A stretch of DNA of 6,207 nt. Origin: an uncultured Caulobacterales bacterium. Lineage in GTDB: Bacteria > Pseudomonadota > Alphaproteobacteria > Caulobacterales > Maricaulaceae. The notes under the pieces are model-generated. The model was not told the origin of the DNA and made no database searches. It worked only from the letters and a program-made list of their open reading frames with translations. The position numbers were made by a program, and so were the translations under genes. This document shows positions 4,774 through 6,207 of this stretch, piece by piece; the first letter of the stretch is position 1, and each line of letters begins with the position of its first letter. The stretch lies in contig CALJNJ010000123.1 in NCBI GenBank assembly GCA_937981945.1, positions 1 through 6,207 on the forward strand. Direction: 5' to 3'.

Positions 4774-6207
4774 ATGACAAGCCTTCGGGATATCCGCTCT
4801 CAGTTTTTAGATTTCTTCGGTGATGACGCTCATGAAAAGGTCAGCTCCAGTCCGCTTGTGCCGGATAATGATCCCACTCTGATGTTTACAAATGCCGGCA
4901 TGGTCCAGTTTAAGGATTATTTCACCGGGTCAACCACACCGCCTTATCCGCGGGCTGTCACGTCTCAAAAATGTGTCAGGGCCGGGGGCAAACATAATGA
5001 TTTAGATAATGTGGGCTATACGGCTCGGCATCACACATTTTTTGAAATGCTGGGTAATTTTTCGTTCGGAAATTACTTTAAAGACCATGCCATCGAGCAA
5101 GCCTGGCAATTGGTCACCAAAGACTTTGGCCTGCCCAAGGACAAATTATTAGTCACGATTTATGCCGATGATGACCAAGCTTTTGATCTTTGGAAAAAGA
5201 TCGCGGGGCTGCCGGAAGAAAAAATCATCCGCATTGCGACCTCAGACAATTTTTGGGCTATGGGGGACACAGGTCCCTGCGGTCCGTGTTCAGAGATTTT
5301 CTTTGATCATGGCGATCATATTTGGGGTGGTCCTCCGGGGTCTGCTGAAGAAGACGGCGACCGCTTCATTGAGATATGGAATCTGGTCTTTATGCAGTTT
5401 GAGAGCCTTCCGGGCGGCGAAAAAGTAGCGCTCCCCAAGCCGTCAATTGATACCGGAATGGGTCTGGAACGGATAGCCGCCATTTTGCAGGGCGAGCATG
5501 ACAATTACGATATTGATCTGTTTAAGAATTTGATTGCCGCCTCCGTTGAGCTCACCGGCGTTAAAGCCGAGGGCGATGCCAAATTCTCGCACCGGGTGAT
5601 AGCAGACCACCTCAGGGCTTGTTCCTTCTTAATGGCCGACGGTGTGTCGCCGTCCAATGAGGGCAGGGGCTATGTGCTGCGCCGTATTATGCGGCGCGCT
5701 ATGCGTCATGCGCACATTTTAGGCGCTAAAGATCCGCTGATGCACCGCTTATTCCCGGCGCTTCTAACCGAAATGGGGGATGCCTATTCCGAGCTGGGCC
5801 GCGCGCAAGCATCGATTGAGGCAACATTTGAACAAGAAGAAGTCCGTTTCAGAAAAACACTGGGCCGCGGTACGGCGCTTTTGGATGATGCGACGGCGGA
5901 TCTAAAAGACGGCGACGTCCTCTCCGGGGAGACCGCCTTTAAACTCTATGATACGTATGGGTTTCCGCTGGACCTCACTCAGGATGCATTGCGCAGCCGA
6001 GGAATTACCGTGGATACGGATGAGTTCGATGCGGCAATGACGCGGCAGAAAACTTTGGCAAAAGAAAACTGGAAAGGTTCGGGCGACGCCGGAACAGACA
6101 AGCTTTGGCTGGAAATTCGTGAAAAAGTCGGGGCCAGTGAATTTACCGGTTACGGCAATTTATCCGGCGAAGACAAAATCGCCGTTTTGATCCAAAACGG
6201 CACCATC
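4774..6207 (+). CDS. alaS: Alanyl-tRNA synthetase, N-terminal 478 codons (C-terminus outside window)
   Basis: AlaS activates alanine with ATP and charges tRNA-Ala in the cytoplasm. The frame is open to the right edge; the family is about 870-890 residues, so a little over half is present. Seen: a class II catalytic core with [14 protein letters not shown] (37-50), [20 protein letters not shown] (60-79), [19 protein letters not shown] (81-99), [16 protein letters not shown] (160-175) and motif 3 DTGMGLERI (226-234). The tRNA-recognition part follows: [18 protein letters not shown] (273-290) and [17 protein letters not shown] (294-310). Asn295 corresponds to the Asn that reads the G3-U70 pair in E. 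coli Ala[12 protein letters not shown] (393-402) also fits. The editing and C-Ala domains are off the window. An in-frame TAG at 4768-4770 makes ATG 4774 the first possible start, with a weak GGGA ribosome site. The terminator upstream suggests a transcription unit separate from recA. Confidence 0.97.
   Translation, partial: MTSLRDIRSQFLDFFGDDAHEKVSSSPLVPDNDPTLMFTNAGMVQFKDYFTGSTTPPYPRAVTSQKCVRAGGKHNDLDNVGYTARHHTFFEMLGNFSFGNYFKDHAIEQAWQLVTKDFGLPKDKLLVTIYADDDQAFDLWKKIAGLPEEKIIRIATSDNFWAMGDTGPCGPCSEIFFDHGDHIWGGPPGSAEEDGDRFIEIWNLVFMQFESLPGGEKVALPKPSIDTGMGLERIAAILQGEHDNYDIDLFKNLIAASVELTGVKAEGDAKFSHRVIADHLRACSFLMADGVSPSNEGRGYVLRRIMRRAMRHAHILGAKDPLMHRLFPALLTEMGDAYSELGRAQASIEATFEQEEVRFRKTLGRGTALLDDATADLKDGDVLSGETAFKLYDTYGFPLDLTQDALRSRGITVDTDEFDAAMTRQKTLAKENWKGSGDAGTDKLWLEIREKVGASEFTGYGNLSGEDKIAVLIQNGTI

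Noticed and set aside
5162..5504. Short frames on both strands within alaS (5162-5428 plus, 5316-5504 minus)
   Set aside because: They overlap the alaS catalytic core, which carries the conserved class II motifs in its own frame.
1..6207. Novel multi-gene defence, mobile or biosynthetic system
   Set aside because: All coding space is taken by four recognisable genes in a common alphaproteobacterial order, with no mobile element, array, or unexplained gene cluster.

Overview
The window comes from an alphaproteobacterial chromosome. The evidence is a CckA-type hybrid kinase, the gene order cckA-recA-alaS, RecA and AlaS proteins that read as alphaproteobacterial, and a perfect GTTC-N7-GTTC motif (the alphaproteobacterial LexA operator) in front of recA. 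I cannot assign order or genus. Codon use and composition look uniform across the window. I see no insertion sequence, tRNA, rRNA, CRISPR array or other sign of recent transfer.

Layout: (1) 1-741, minus strand: the N-terminal 247 codons of a DUF885-family lipoprotein, cut by the left edge. (2) 742-842: a short divergent intergenic region. A TATAAC box sits so close to the cckA ATG that cckA may be transcribed without a leader. (3) 843-3338, plus: cckA, complete at 831 codons, with two membrane segments, three PAS-like segments, a histidine kinase core and a receiver domain. (4) 3339-3490: the recA control region, with SOS box, candidate promoter and two adjoining inverted repeats, the second ending at the base before the Shine-Dalgarno sequence. 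(5) 3491-4600, plus: recA, complete at 369 codons. (6) 4601-4773: a large imperfect stem-loop, a good intrinsic terminator and a possible alaS promoter overlapping that terminator. (7) 4774-6207, plus: alaS, the first 478 codons, cut by the right edge.

The genes are core functions rather than one pathway. CckA starts the phosphorelay that, through ChpT, controls CtrA and CpdR and so cell-cycle and motility genes. RecA is the recombinase and the SOS co-inducer of LexA cleavage. AlaS charges tRNA-Ala. The DUF885 protein is probably an envelope-anchored hydrolase or peptidase-like protein.

I found no new multi-gene system. The points worth a second look are mostly regulatory: the recA leader structures, the possibly leaderless cckA, the recA-alaS spacer, and substitutions in and near RecA loop L2.
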